64,000 nucleotides of DNA from positions 11,718,001 to 11,782,000 of the forward strand of contig NC_079883.1 of the NCBI RefSeq assembly GCF_029227915.1, given 5' to 3'. How positions within the stretch are numbered: the first letter of the stretch is position 1; each line of letters begins with the position of its first letter. The notes beneath the pieces are model-generated. The model had not been told where the DNA came from. It saw only the letters and a list, made by a program, of their open reading frames with translations, and did not search any database. Source of the DNA: Hydractinia symbiolongicarpus. Its lineage: Eukaryota; Cnidaria; Hydrozoa; Anthoathecata; Hydractiniidae. Made by a program: the position numbers and the translations under genes. Positions 1 through 7,922 of this stretch are shown here, one piece after another.

Positions 1-361
1 AGCCAAGAAAGGTGAAAAAAGAGCCGGCAAAAAAGGAGGAAAGATTGGTGGAACTGGTGAAAAGAAACGCAAGAGAAAGAGAAAGGAAAGTTATGCTATT
101 TACATCTACAATGTTTTGAAACAAGTTCACCCAGATGTCGGAGTTTCAAGCAAAGCTATGAGCATCATGAACTCATTTGTCAACGACATCTTTGAGCGCA
201 TTGCTTCCGAAGCTTCGCGTTTGGCTCTTCAAAACAAAAAGTCGACCATCTCTTCTCGTGAAATTCAAACCGCAGTACGTCTTCTCTTGCCTGGAGAACT
301 TGCAAAACACGCAGTCAGTGAAGGAACAAAAGCCGTCACAAAATACACAAGCAGCAAGTAA
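1..361 (+). CDS. H2B: Histone H2B, 5' truncated by window edge (unit 1)
   Basis: The window opens in the third base of codon 15, so 14 complete codons of the basic tail are missing and the readable frame starts at base 2. The rest matches the full 134-residue copies. The truncation is a window artefact, not a broken gene. Confidence 0.97.
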   Translation, partial: AKKGEKRAGKKGGKIGGTGEKKRKRKRKESYAIYIYNVLKQVHPDVGVSSKAMSIMNSFVNDIFERIASEASRLALQNKKSTISSREIQTAVRLLLPGELAKHAVSEGTKAVTKYTSSK

Positions 362-384
362 ACCAACGTCTACCAAACACAAAC

Positions 385-400
385 GGTCTTTTTTAAGACC
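385..400 (+). terminator. Histone 3' stem-loop of H2B (distinct stem sequence)
   Basis: Six-base stem GGTCTT/AAGACC around a TTTT loop, followed by ACACA, 24 nt after the H2B stop. It is the site where SLBP and U7 snRNP would direct cleavage of non-polyadenylated histone mRNA. The stem differs from the GGCTAT/ATAGCC stem of the other four histone genes. The same element is at 6237, 12089, 17941, 23793, 29612, 35464, 41316, 47168, 53020 and 58872 (16 nt each). An AATAAA lies 53 nt beyond it (453-458). Confidence 0.95.
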
Positions 401-423
401 ACACATCTTTAAAAAAACATTTA
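401..423 (+). promoter_or_regulatory. Candidate histone downstream element (A-rich), H2B example
   Basis: After the stem comes ACACAT, four bases, then an A-run ending in CATT. All five histone genes show this layout: H2A is the same through AAAAAAACATT, H1 has ACAAAAAAACATT, H4 TTTTAAAACATT and H3 AAAAAATATT. Its position just 3' of the stem-loop is where U7 snRNA normally pairs. The assignment is inferred from conservation across paralogous 3' ends. Confidence 0.55.
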
Positions 424-781
424 CTTGGCGTCACTACAAGTTAACCGAAGTTAATAAAACTTCTAAATAATGTGCTTAAGAACACTAGCCTACATTTAAA
501 ATACTTCCCCATGTGTGTGTGGATTAGCTTCACTTTTCATACGTATTATTAGCTGTACTTGCAGAAAAGACAAGTACATTGATCCATGTTATTGCTTACA
601 TTTAACTTAACCCAGCTTTTCACGGAAACACTCCCAGGCAAATTAACCCTACAAAGTATTTCTAAATTTTTTTTGTGTCATATATGACATAGTATCGTAT
701 AGCAATAAATGTAACTGTGACAAGACTTTACACATTGTGTAATTTGGAAGCGTGCACAAAGTAATGTTTTAAAAGATTTGT
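401..781. other. H2B-H4 convergent spacer
   Basis: AT-rich and non-coding, between two convergent histone 3' ends. It contains an inverted repeat TGTACTTG/CAAGTACA (554-561 and 571-578, 9-nt loop) and a 14-bp palindrome TGTCATATATGACA at 676-689. No open frame or RNA family is recognised. It is repeated in every unit. Confidence 0.8.
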
Positions 782-797
782 GGCTATAAAAATAGCC
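782..797 (-). terminator. Histone 3' stem-loop of H4
   Basis: On the minus strand, GGCTAT-TTTT-ATAGCC preceded by AAAAAC and followed by ACAAAT, 24 nt after the H4 stop. Further copies start at 6634, 12486, 18338, 24190 (still intact behind the broken H4), 30009, 35861, 41713, 47565, 53417 and 59266. Confidence 0.95.
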
Positions 798-821
798 GTT
801 TTTGTTGAGCAATGACAACGC

Positions 822-1178
<357 letters not shown>

Positions 1179-1267
1179 TTAACAGAATTCAGACAGCTTT
1201 AAAAAGAGGCCATAAAATTACCTACTGCTCGTGGAAACACCCTAATTAACCAATAGAGTTGCGTCAT

Positions 1268-1292
1268 TACAAAATGTTCCGAACATTTTGTA
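1268..1292. repeat. 25-bp palindrome in H4/H3 promoter
   Basis: Arms TACAAAATGTTC and GAACATTTTGTA around a single C. It lies 134 bp upstream of the H4 ATG and 367 bp upstream of the H3 ATG and is present in every unit. GAACATTTTGT-type symmetry suggests a dimeric DNA-binding protein site; no factor is assigned. Confidence 0.85.
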
Positions 1293-1597
1293 CATTTTTT
1301 TAAGTAAAACTGTAGTTTTTTTAAAAATTCGTGGTCTTAATGTTTCAGTAAGGCAATAAATTTGGCATCGTTGGAATTCGCCAAACCTTCTGCTACTTAC
1401 TAAAAAAAAAAAAAGTCAAAAGCTTTTGTGTATCAGAAGATACAGCCGTTTTCCCGTAGCCAAAAAACACAGATTTTATAAAAATGTTAAAGTAATGAGC
1501 GTAATGTCATTATGCAGCCAATCAGAAATTACTTTCTTAGCACCAATCAAATGGTTTGTTTTGAACCTTAGCTGTCAATCAATATGAGAAATAAAAC

Positions 1598-1605
1598 TTT
1601 GGCGC
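1598..1605 (+). promoter_or_regulatory. E2F-like site upstream of H3
   Basis: TTTGGCGC fits the E2F consensus TTTSSCGC. It lies 55 bp before the H3 ATG, in all units, and is consistent with S-phase control. No binding evidence is available from sequence alone. Confidence 0.5.
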
Positions 1606-1656
1606 GATAGTGCATTTTAGACCGTCTTGTGTATCCGTACTACATCGACTTCTTAA

Positions 1657-2070
<414 letters not shown>

Positions 2071-2091
2071 GCATCTTACCAAACAAAAAAC

Positions 2092-2107
2092 GGCTATTTT
2101 TATAGCC
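2092..2107 (+). terminator. Histone 3' stem-loop of H3
   Basis: GGCTAT-TTTT-ATAGCC followed by ACACAT, preceded by AAAAAAC, 21 nt after the H3 stop. Other copies start at 7944, 13796, 19648, 25486, 31319, 37171, 43023, 48875, 54727 and 60576. Confidence 0.95.
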
Positions 2108-2172
2108 ACACATCCATAAAAAATATTACGGCTAGCTTTTTATATCAAACTTTGTCCTGCTTTCTGTTTAAA

Positions 2173-2207
2173 TTTTATGCTACATAAAAATTTTATGCTA
2201 CATAAAG
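2173..2207. repeat. 18-bp tandem duplication in H3-H1 spacer
   Basis: TTTTATGCTACATAAAAA is followed at once by TTTTATGCTACATAAAG. Ten units have both copies; unit 5 has only one (about 25567-25583), which accounts for its 18-bp loss. This looks like slippage or unequal pairing between direct repeats. Confidence 0.95.
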
Positions 2208-2383
2208 TTTGACAATGTTAAAAATATGAAGGGCAAGAAAAGTAAAAGCAAGAAAATAAGAAATTTAAAAACGAAAATACTTAAACTTAGGGAATCTAAT
2301 CTTAAATTTACTCTTTTTTAACTGTTTAAGTGACTTAAACAAGTTTAACTTTGTACCAAGATAATGTTTTTTTGTAAATGTGT

Positions 2384-2399
2384 GGCTATAAAAATAGCC
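2384..2399 (-). terminator. Histone 3' stem-loop of H1
   Basis: Minus-strand GGCTAT-TTTT-ATAGCC followed by ACACAT, 32 nt after the H1 stop. It shows that the linker histone is also of the replication-dependent, stem-loop class. Other copies start at 8236, 14088, 19940, 25760, 31611, 37463, 43315, 49167, 55019 and 60868. Confidence 0.95.
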
Positions 2400-2431
2400 G
2401 TTTGTTAATGTAATAGCCAGATACACACAAA

Positions 2432-2983
2432 TTATTTTTTTGCGGTCTTCTTTGCTGCCTTTTTGGGAGTCTTTTTGACCTTCTTTGCTGCAGGTTTTTT
2501 AGCAACAGGCTTCTTTGTGGGTTTCTTAGCTGCTGGTTTCTTAGCCGAGGCTTTCTTTGTGGCAGGCTTCTTTGCTGCTTTCTTTGGCGTGCTCTTCTTT
2601 GCTGGCTTCTTTTTTGGTGTACTTTTCTTTGCAGTAGGCTTCTTTGCCGTTGGCTTTTTTGCTGCGGCCTTTTTCTTAGGTTTTTCTTTTTTTACCTGAC
2701 CTAGCTTGAATGATCCAGAAGCACCAGTGCCTTTAGTTTGAATCAAATCGCCTGATGTTACTCCTCGTTTAAGAGCCATTTTCAGATGATGATCTGAGTT
2801 TTCAGCAACTTTGTAATTTGCATGAATATATTTTGTAATAGCTTGGCGAGATGAACCACCGCGTTCCTTTAGGGTAGCGATAGCAGCCTTGATCATGTCC
2901 ACATATTTAGGGTGATCAGCTGTCTTCTTTGCAGCAGGTTTCTTCTTGGGTGCGATTTTCTTTGGAGAAGCTGCTTCACTCAT
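2432..2983 (-). CDS. H1: Linker histone H1 (unit 1; reference description)
   Basis: Linker histone binding DNA at the nucleosome entry/exit to compact chromatin. From the chosen start (MSEAASPKK) it has 183 residues: a short tail with SPKK (6-9), a winged-helix H1/H5 domain at about 23-95 ([31 protein letters not shown]...GSFKLG), and a long lysine/alanine/proline tail with KKP(T/A)AKK repeats and TPKK motifs, the usual targets of cyclin-dependent kinases. An in-frame ATG nine codons upstream (MDCCKKTLK, start at 3010) would add an atypical cysteine-rich leader. I prefer the downstream ATG because MSE- starts are normal for H1. It is intronless, converges on H3, and has an E2F-like palindromic site 144 bp upstream. 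Confidence 0.96.
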   Translation of the reverse strand: MSEAASPKKIAPKKKPAAKKTADHPKYVDMIKAAIATLKERGGSSRQAITKYIHANYKVAENSDHHLKMALKRGVTSGDLIQTKGTGASGSFKLGQVKKEKPKKKAAAKKPTAKKPTAKKSTPKKKPAKKSTPKKAAKKPATKKASAKKPAAKKPTKKPVAKKPAAKKVKKTPKKAAKKTAKK

Positions 2984-3562
2984 TTTTAATGTTTTCTTAC
3001 AACAATCCAACGATAAACGATGCTTGTTATCACAGTAGAAGTATACTAAACATTACCGTGTAAATGAGATATAATTTAAGACGGTGCGAAGTATGCGGAC
3101 GTAAAAGTACCACTCCCGGGAATTGATTTGGCGCGAAAACAGAAATGTGTGTTTCTGTACATCGTATAATGTCCGTTTTGGGTGCCGCGACTATGCGAAA
3201 GCATGTTAATTTTTATTTGTAGTACGACGCAATAGTCTGCAAGAGAAGCTGCTGGAGTTTGAGGTCTTCAGCATTACATCTAGTCTGTTAATTTGGGCTT
3301 CTTCCGCGCTCGTGTTAGGATTTTCATAAAGCGTTCTTTGGTTTGCGTTGCGTATGTCGGCCTACATCATCGACACGGCCTGTTTCCGGCTATTAGGAGC
3401 AATTCATATATTGGGCACTGCGTTTCGACTTTTTTATTAGACCACAGTAAAAAAATTCACTCACAGAAGTCCCTTTCTTTCATGGCTACAAACACGAAGA
3501 ATTCTGTCGTAAGTAAAACGAATGCGCAAGCCAAAATGACGATGGGGCGAAGTCATAAGCAT
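2984..3562. other. H1-tRNA spacer with H1 promoter
   Basis: The 579-bp spacer holds the H1 leader and promoter, including the E2F-like palindrome at 3127-3138, and then about 400 bp that are richer in GC than the histone-side spacers. A small ATGC-GAAA-GCAT hairpin lies near 3192-3203. Open frames run through its right half on both strands but continue across the tRNA gene and look spurious. No further RNA gene is recognised. Confidence 0.7.
3127..3138. promoter_or_regulatory. Palindromic E2F-like site upstream of H1
   Basis: TTTGGCGCGAAA matches the overlapping two-sided E2F consensus (TTTSSCGC on both strands), 144 bp upstream of the H1 ATG, in every unit. It suggests G1/S control; the activity is inferred. 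Confidence 0.6.
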
Positions 3563-3635
3563 GGCCCTGTGGCCCAATGGATAAGGCATCTGACTACGAA
3601 TCAGGGGATTCCAGGTTCGACTACTGGCAGGGTCG
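3563..3635 (+). tRNA. tRNA-Arg: tRNA-Arg(ACG), T-stem mutant (unit 1)
   Basis: A 73-nt cloverleaf. Acceptor GGCCCTG pairs with CAGGGTC (one G-U), followed by discriminator G. The D arm is GCC/GGC, the anticodon stem TCTGA/TCAGG with loop CTACGAA (anticodon ACG, read as ICG for arginine CGN codons), the variable loop GGATT, and the T arm CCAGG-TTCGACT-CCTGG in most units. A box TGGCCCAATGG fits the Pol III consensus. Here c to a at 3623 breaks the invariant G53-C61 pair and the B box (GGTTCGACTAC), so this copy is probably impaired. No T4 terminator follows within about 200 nt. Confidence 0.82.
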
Positions 3636-3957
3636 CACTGTCGCATTTCGGCTGCATGGTCTACTGTGTAACGCGCGCGCACGTTCTGGCGTAATGCGTT
3701 GATAAACGGAATGTACGCAGACATATTGGAAAGTAATATCACGCACTTAGTATCGTCGCCTTTGTTAGCATTCATGTAAGTTACCATCCACTCGCTACAG
3801 TCGCTCTCCATCCTACGGCTAAATCAACAGCCGTGATTTTTACTATGTCGCCGTCCATCCGTACGCGGTGACAGTTGTAAGCTTTACAGTAACGTGACAT
3901 GCTCCACAAGCAGTTACGGTGTGTGGACGATGCCTATCATGGCAACGCTTGTTCTTT
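3636..3957. other. tRNA-U2 spacer
   Basis: The 322-bp spacer contains no recognised gene. There is no run of four T on the plus strand until 3837-3841, directly after an inverted repeat ACGGCT/AGCCGT (3815-3820, 3829-3834). The right part holds the U2 promoter, including the CCACAAGCA motif at 3904-3912. Confidence 0.7.
3904..3912 (+). promoter_or_regulatory. Candidate proximal sequence element of U2
   Basis: CCACAAGCA followed by GTTA begins 54 nt before the U2 5' end. The same nonamer stands at the equivalent place before U1 and the position is typical of an snRNA PSE. It is repeated in every unit. Confidence 0.65.
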
Positions 3958-4145
3958 ATCGCTTCTCGGCCTAATGGCTAAGATCAAGTGTAGTATCTGT
4001 TCTTATCAGTTTAATATCTGGTAGGCCATTCTCTGAATGGTCAGTATATTAATCTGATTTTTGGCCTTGGGTCATGGAGGTGGATTCATTCACGCCGTGA
4101 CCACGGGTTGCCTTGGTGTTGCACTATTACCGATGGCGGCCCACA
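3958..4145 (+). ncRNA. U2: U2 spliceosomal snRNA (unit 1; reference description)
   Basis: It starts with the canonical ATCGCTTCTCGGCC, followed by a stem I loop TAAT, GGCTAAGATCAAG (U6-pairing region), the branch-point recognition sequence GTAGTA (3990-3995) and TGTTCTTATCAGTTTAATATCTG, all as in animal U2. Sm site GATTTTTGG is at 4056-4064. Two 3' hairpins follow, with a stem IV loop containing TTGCACTA (4119-4126). It base-pairs with the intron branch site in the spliceosome. The 3' end near 4145 is estimated from the usual length of about 188 nt. The A-rich AATAAAAGAATAATAG downstream may be the 3' box. Promoter motif at -54. The eleven copies look identical. Confidence 0.95.
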
Positions 4146-4277
4146 TAAGCAATAAAAGAATAATAGCAGTCCTCTTTCCGACGGCACTCTGCATAGTCTA
4201 CGGCGGGAACAAAACGCGTACACTGGGGGAGAATACAGCCTATGCCCCGCGACACGGCAGTTTATAACACACTCAAG

Positions 4278-4286
4278 CCACAAGCA
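4278..4286 (+). promoter_or_regulatory. Candidate proximal sequence element of U1
   Basis: CCACAAGCA followed by TTAAC begins 57 nt before the U1 5' end. It is the same nonamer as upstream of U2, with unrelated flanking sequence. There is no TATA box at -30, as expected for a Pol II snRNA gene. Confidence 0.65.
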
Positions 4287-4334
4287 TTAACAAACTTTGA
4301 AGGGTACCCTCATGCTACGGTGCAGTTCCAACTC

Positions 4335-4499
4335 ATACTTACCTGACGGGGAAGTAAAGACTGATCAATGAGGGTTTTCTTCCAGAGTGAGGCTCTTGCA
4401 TTGCACTACGCTTGGGCTGACCTCTGCGATTACTGCAAACGTCAGTAACTCGACCGTACAATTTCTGGTAGTGGGGGCCTGCGTCCGCGCTCGCCCCCT
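4335..4499 (+). ncRNA. U1: U1 spliceosomal snRNA (unit 1; reference description)
   Basis: The 5' end ATACTTACCTG is the exact complement of the 5' splice-site consensus. Stem-loop I has a ten-base loop GATCAATGAG (4363-4372), which differs at two places from the usual U1-70K target GAUCANGAAG. Stem-loop II has loop core ATTGCACTA (U1A/SNF site, 4400-4408). GCTGACCTCTGCGATT and stem-loop III follow, then Sm site AATTTCTGG (4460-4468) and the closing hairpin GGGGG...CCCCC. Length is about 165 nt, as in animals. A 3'-box-like GTCAAAATGAATGAG lies just downstream. U1 recognises 5' splice sites in the nucleus. The eleven copies look identical. Confidence 0.95.
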
Positions 4500-4826
4500 C
4501 CTTAAGTCAAAATGAATGAGCTTAGAAAAGTTGCGCGGCCAAATGTCGGTGGTGACTTAAACGCTAAGGTAAAACCTCGCTTGGCTGTTACGAAACGTGA
4601 TTGCGATATAAGTCCTCGGAAGGCGGCGGAATTTTATTTTATTTGCCATTCCGTCAGGGTTATTGGATGATCGGCAATAGATCGAGTTTGTATGCATTTG
4701 AAAGCTCTTTTTTCTCGTACTATCACCTGAAAATGTCGTAGGAAAATGTCATAGGAAACACTTTCAACAACCGCCACGTTCCTTAATTGTTATAACAAGA
4801 AATATATCACAGCAAATGAAAATGAA
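4500..4826. other. U1-5S spacer
   Basis: The 327-bp spacer has the presumed U1 3' box at its left. Near its right it has a 13-bp imperfect tandem repeat, AAAATGTCGTAGG then AAAATGTCATAGG (4730-4742, 4743-4755). At the right end, on the minus strand, are TTTTCATTTT stretches that terminate 5S. No coding frame or further RNA is recognised. Confidence 0.75.
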
Positions 4827-4946
4827 AAGCCTACGACACCGGGAGTTCCCAGGCGGTCCCCCATCCAAGTACTATCCCGGCCCGACGATGCTTAACTTCC
4901 GTGATCAGACGAGAACGGGTGTGTTCATCGTGGTATGGCCGTAGAC
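4827..4946 (-). rRNA. 5S rRNA: 5S rRNA (unit 1; reference description)
   Basis: About 120 nt on the minus strand. The 5' end GTCTACGGCCATACCACG pairs with the 3' end GTCGTAGGC (helix I). The Pol III internal control region is recognisable: A block GGAAGTTAAGCATC at about nt 47-60, and a C-block region TACTTGGATGGGGGACCGCC. TTTT follows the 3' end directly, then a second TTTT, as a Pol III terminator. An AATAAATT-like TATA element lies near -25 to -30. It is a component of the large ribosomal subunit. It lies downstream of H2A on the same strand, 159 bp beyond the H2A stem-loop. Confidence 0.97.
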
Positions 4947-5105
4947 ATTAGTAGGTGCAAATACGTGCAATTTATTTTGACGTTGTGATCAAATTTTTTT
5001 ATTTAATTTCTTTGAGTTACTTAGGACAAGGCGTATGCATGGATTATCTATTAGACTTTAAGGTTATAGTTTTGTGAAAAAAACAATGTTTTTTTAAAGA
5101 TGTGT

Positions 5106-5121
5106 GGCTATAAAAATAGCC
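5106..5121 (-). terminator. Histone 3' stem-loop of H2A
   Basis: Minus-strand GGCTAT-TTTT-ATAGCC preceded by AAAACAAC and followed by ACACATCTTT and an A-run, 22 nt after the H2A stop. Other copies start at 10958, 16810, 22662, 28482, 34333, 40185, 46037, 51889, 57741 and 63590. Confidence 0.95.
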
Positions 5122-5143
5122 GTTGTTTTCTGAGTGTAGCGGT

Positions 5144-5524
5144 TTACTTCTTCTGTCCTTTGTCGTTCTTCTTTGGGAGTAAGACAGCTTGAATGTTTGG
5201 CAAAACACCACCAGCTGCAATGGTTACACCGCTCAAAAGTTTGTTTAATTCTTCATCATTACGAACAGCCAATTGTAAATGTCTTGGAATAATCCTAGCT
5301 TTTTTGTTGTCTCTTGCTGCGTTACCAGCCAACTCCAATATCTCAGCAGATAAATATTCCAAGACGGCTGCTAAGTAAACTGGTGCTCCAGATCCAATTC
5401 GGTTAGCATAGTGCCCTCTACGAAGGAATCTATGCACTCTACCGACTGGAAATTGAAGTCCAGCTCTTGAGGATCTTGTCTTGGCTTTAGCCTTAGCTTT
5501 TCCACCTTTTCCACGTCCAGACAT
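5144..5524 (-). CDS. H2A: Histone H2A (unit 1; reference description)
   Basis: Core histone, 126 codons, partner of H2B. The basic tail [19 protein letters not shown] leads into the fold [37 protein letters not shown]. The acidic patch residues are present (E55, E60, E63, D89, E90, E91, numbered without Met). LLPKK near the C-terminus carries the usual ubiquitinated lysines. The short tail NDKGQKK lacks an SQ motif, so it is canonical H2A, not H2A.X or H2A.Z. It is intronless and divergent from the next unit's H2B, with a stem-loop 22 nt after the stop. The residue at 16 is Arg here and in most units. Confidence 0.98.
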   Translation of the reverse strand: MSGRGKGGKAKAKAKTRSSRAGLQFPVGRVHRFLRRGHYANRIGSGAPVYLAAVLEYLSAEILELAGNAARDNKKARIIPRHLQLAVRNDEELNKLLSGVTIAAGGVLPNIQAVLLPKKNDKGQKK

Positions 5525-5808
5525 AACTGCGATTTGATTTGTAAGTTAATACAAAAACGTACGAATATTTAACGTAAGTGTTAACGAAATAAACTTTACT
5601 CGTTTTTTCATCATAAAAATAGGATCGAAATCATGTTTTTTTAACCAATCATAATTAAGTATTAAACAAAAGATTTTTTTTTTAACCAATTAAATTGCGT
5701 ATCGGCGTTTTCGGATCGAATTCGATCCGATTTTTTTACTTATAAACAAAAAGTTTTGACTTGCAGTTTAATGCTTATTTACAAGTTAAGTAGCAAAAAT
5801 TTTTAACC
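5525..5808. promoter_or_regulatory. H2A/H2B divergent promoter region
   Basis: AT-rich 284-bp region. It holds CCAAT motifs at 5645 and 5686, a 20-bp perfect palindrome at 5711-5730 and a TATA-like TATAAA for H2B at 5741-5746. The block TTCGATCC-x-ATTTTT occurs once facing H2B (5721-5735) and once on the minus strand facing H2A (right edge 5629). The H2A side has TTAAATATT near 5564-5572 as a possible TATA element. The same region recurs before each H2B. Confidence 0.7.
5711..5730. repeat. 20-bp perfect palindrome in H2A/H2B promoter
   Basis: TCGGATCGAATTCGATCCGA is its own reverse complement. It sits 10 bp upstream of the H2B TATA-like box. Part of it (GGATCGAA) is repeated at 5622-5629 on the H2A side. 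It is present before every H2B. Confidence 0.9.
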
Positions 5809-6213
5809 ATGTCTGACGCAGCAGCTAAAGGAGGAAAACAGGCACCTAAAGTAGCCAAGAAAGGTGAAAAAAGAGCCGGCAAAAAAGGAGGAAAGATTGG
5901 TGGAACTGGTGAAAAGAAACGCAAGAGAAAGAGAAAGGAAAGTTATGCTATTTACATCTACAATGTTTTGAAACAAGTTCACCCAGATGTCGGAGTTTCA
6001 AGCAAAGCTATGAGCATCATGAACTCATTTTTCAACGACATCTTTGAGCGCATTGCTTCCGAAGCTTCGCGTTTGGCTCTTCAAAACAAAAAGTCGACCA
6101 TCTCTTCTCGTGAAATTCAAACCGCAGTACGTCTTCTCTTGCCTGGAGAACTTGCAAAACACGCAGTCAGTGAAGGAACAAAAGCCGTCACAAAATACAC
6201 AAGCAGCAAGTAA
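5809..6213 (+). CDS. H2B: Histone H2B (unit 2; reference description)
   Basis: Core histone that dimerises with H2A; two such dimers complete the nucleosome octamer. The 134-residue protein has a lysine-rich tail (residues 1-43, including a KKRKRKRK run), longer than the vertebrate tail. The histone fold begins near [21 protein letters not shown] and ends with the family C-terminal helix [14 protein letters not shown]...KYTSSK. K129 corresponds to the ubiquitinated lysine of vertebrate H2B (K120). The start follows an A-rich leader, with a TATA-like TATAAA at 5741-5746. It is intronless and divergent from H2A, with a 284-bp shared promoter. This copy carries V75F (g to t at 6031) in the otherwise invariant MNSFVNDIF segment of helix 2, a buried position, so stability of this product may be altered. 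Confidence 0.98.
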   Translation: MSDAAAKGGKQAPKVAKKGEKRAGKKGGKIGGTGEKKRKRKRKESYAIYIYNVLKQVHPDVGVSSKAMSIMNSFFNDIFERIASEASRLALQNKKSTISSREIQTAVRLLLPGELAKHAVSEGTKAVTKYTSSK

Positions 6214-6673
6214 ACCAACGTCTACCAAACACAAACGGTCTTTTTTAAGACCACACATCTTTAAAAAAACATTTACTTGGCGTCACTACAAGTTAACCGA
6301 AGTTAATAAAACTTCTAAATAATGTGCTTAAGAACACTAGCCTACATTTAAAATACTTCCCCATGTGTGTGTGGATTAGCTTCACTTTTCATACGTATTA
6401 TTAGCTGTACTTGCAGAAAAGACAAGTACATTGATCCATGTTATTGCTTACATTTAACTTAACCCAGCTTTTCACGGAAACACTCCCAGGCAAATTAACC
6501 CTACAAAGTATTTCTAAATTTTTTTTGTGTCATATATGACATAGTATCGTATAGCAATAAATGTAACTGTGACAAGACTTTACACATTGTGTAATTTGGA
6601 AGCGTGCACAAAGTAATGTTTTAAAAGATTTGTGGCTATAAAAATAGCCGTTTTTGTTGAGCAATGACAACGC

Positions 6674-7030
<357 letters not shown>

Positions 7031-7508
7031 TTAACAGAATTCAGACAGCTTTAAAAAGAGGCCATAAAATTACCTACTGCTCGTGGAAACACCCTAATTA
7101 ACCAATAGAGTTGCGTCATTACAAAATGTTCCGAACATTTTGTACATTTTTTTAAGTAAAACTGTAGTTTTTTTAAAAATTCGTGGTCTTAATGTTTCAG
7201 TAAGGCAATAAATTTGGCATCGTTGGAATTCGCCAAACCTTCTGCTACTTACTAAAAAAAAAAAAAGTCAAAAGCTTTTGTGTATCAGAAGATACAGCCG
7301 TTTTCCCGTAGCCAAAAAACACAGATTTTATAAAAATGTTAAAGTAATGAGCGTAATGTCATTATGCAGCCAATCAGAAATTACTTTCTTAGCACCAATC
7401 AAATGGTTTGTTTTGAACCTTAGCTGTCAATCAATATGAGAAATAAAACTTTGGCGCGATAGTGCATTTTAGACCGTCTTGTGTATCCGTACTACATCGA
7501 CTTCTTAA

Positions 7509-7922
<414 letters not shown>

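Noticed and set aside
676-689. 14-bp palindrome TGTCATATATGACA in the H2B-H4 spacer as a regulatory site
   Set aside because: It is short, AT-rich and located between convergent 3' ends. Recorded in the spacer entry but too weak to claim a function.
2463-2699. Hydrophobic FFAAGF-repeat frame opposite H1
   Set aside because: It is the antisense of the lysine/alanine/proline-rich H1 tail.
2984-3010. Extended H1 start (MDCCKKTLK leader)
   Set aside because: Possible, but cysteine-rich leaders are atypical for H1, and MSEAASPKK is a normal H1 start. Kept as an alternative only.
3293-3694. A 133-codon plus-strand open frame
   Set aside because: It needs a non-ATG start, contains the whole tRNA gene, and resembles no protein family I know.
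3461-3811. A 116-codon minus-strand open frame between H1 and U2, with a protein-like first third
   Set aside because: It runs antisense through the tRNA gene. Its conservation across units reflects array homogenisation, and no domain is recognised.
4061-4267. A short plus-strand open frame overlapping U2, and its antisense counterpart
   Set aside because: It overlaps the U2 snRNA and spacer; chance frames in non-coding RNA.
4664-4732. A possible C/D snoRNA in the U1-5S spacer (GATGATC and CTGA boxes)
   Set aside because: The C box is imperfect, the terminal stem is weak, and unit 5 has lost the D box (CTGA to CTAA at 28105).
4730-4755. 13-bp tandem repeat as a mobile-element trace
   Set aside because: Two short imperfect copies without terminal repeats or coding capacity; simple local duplication is enough.
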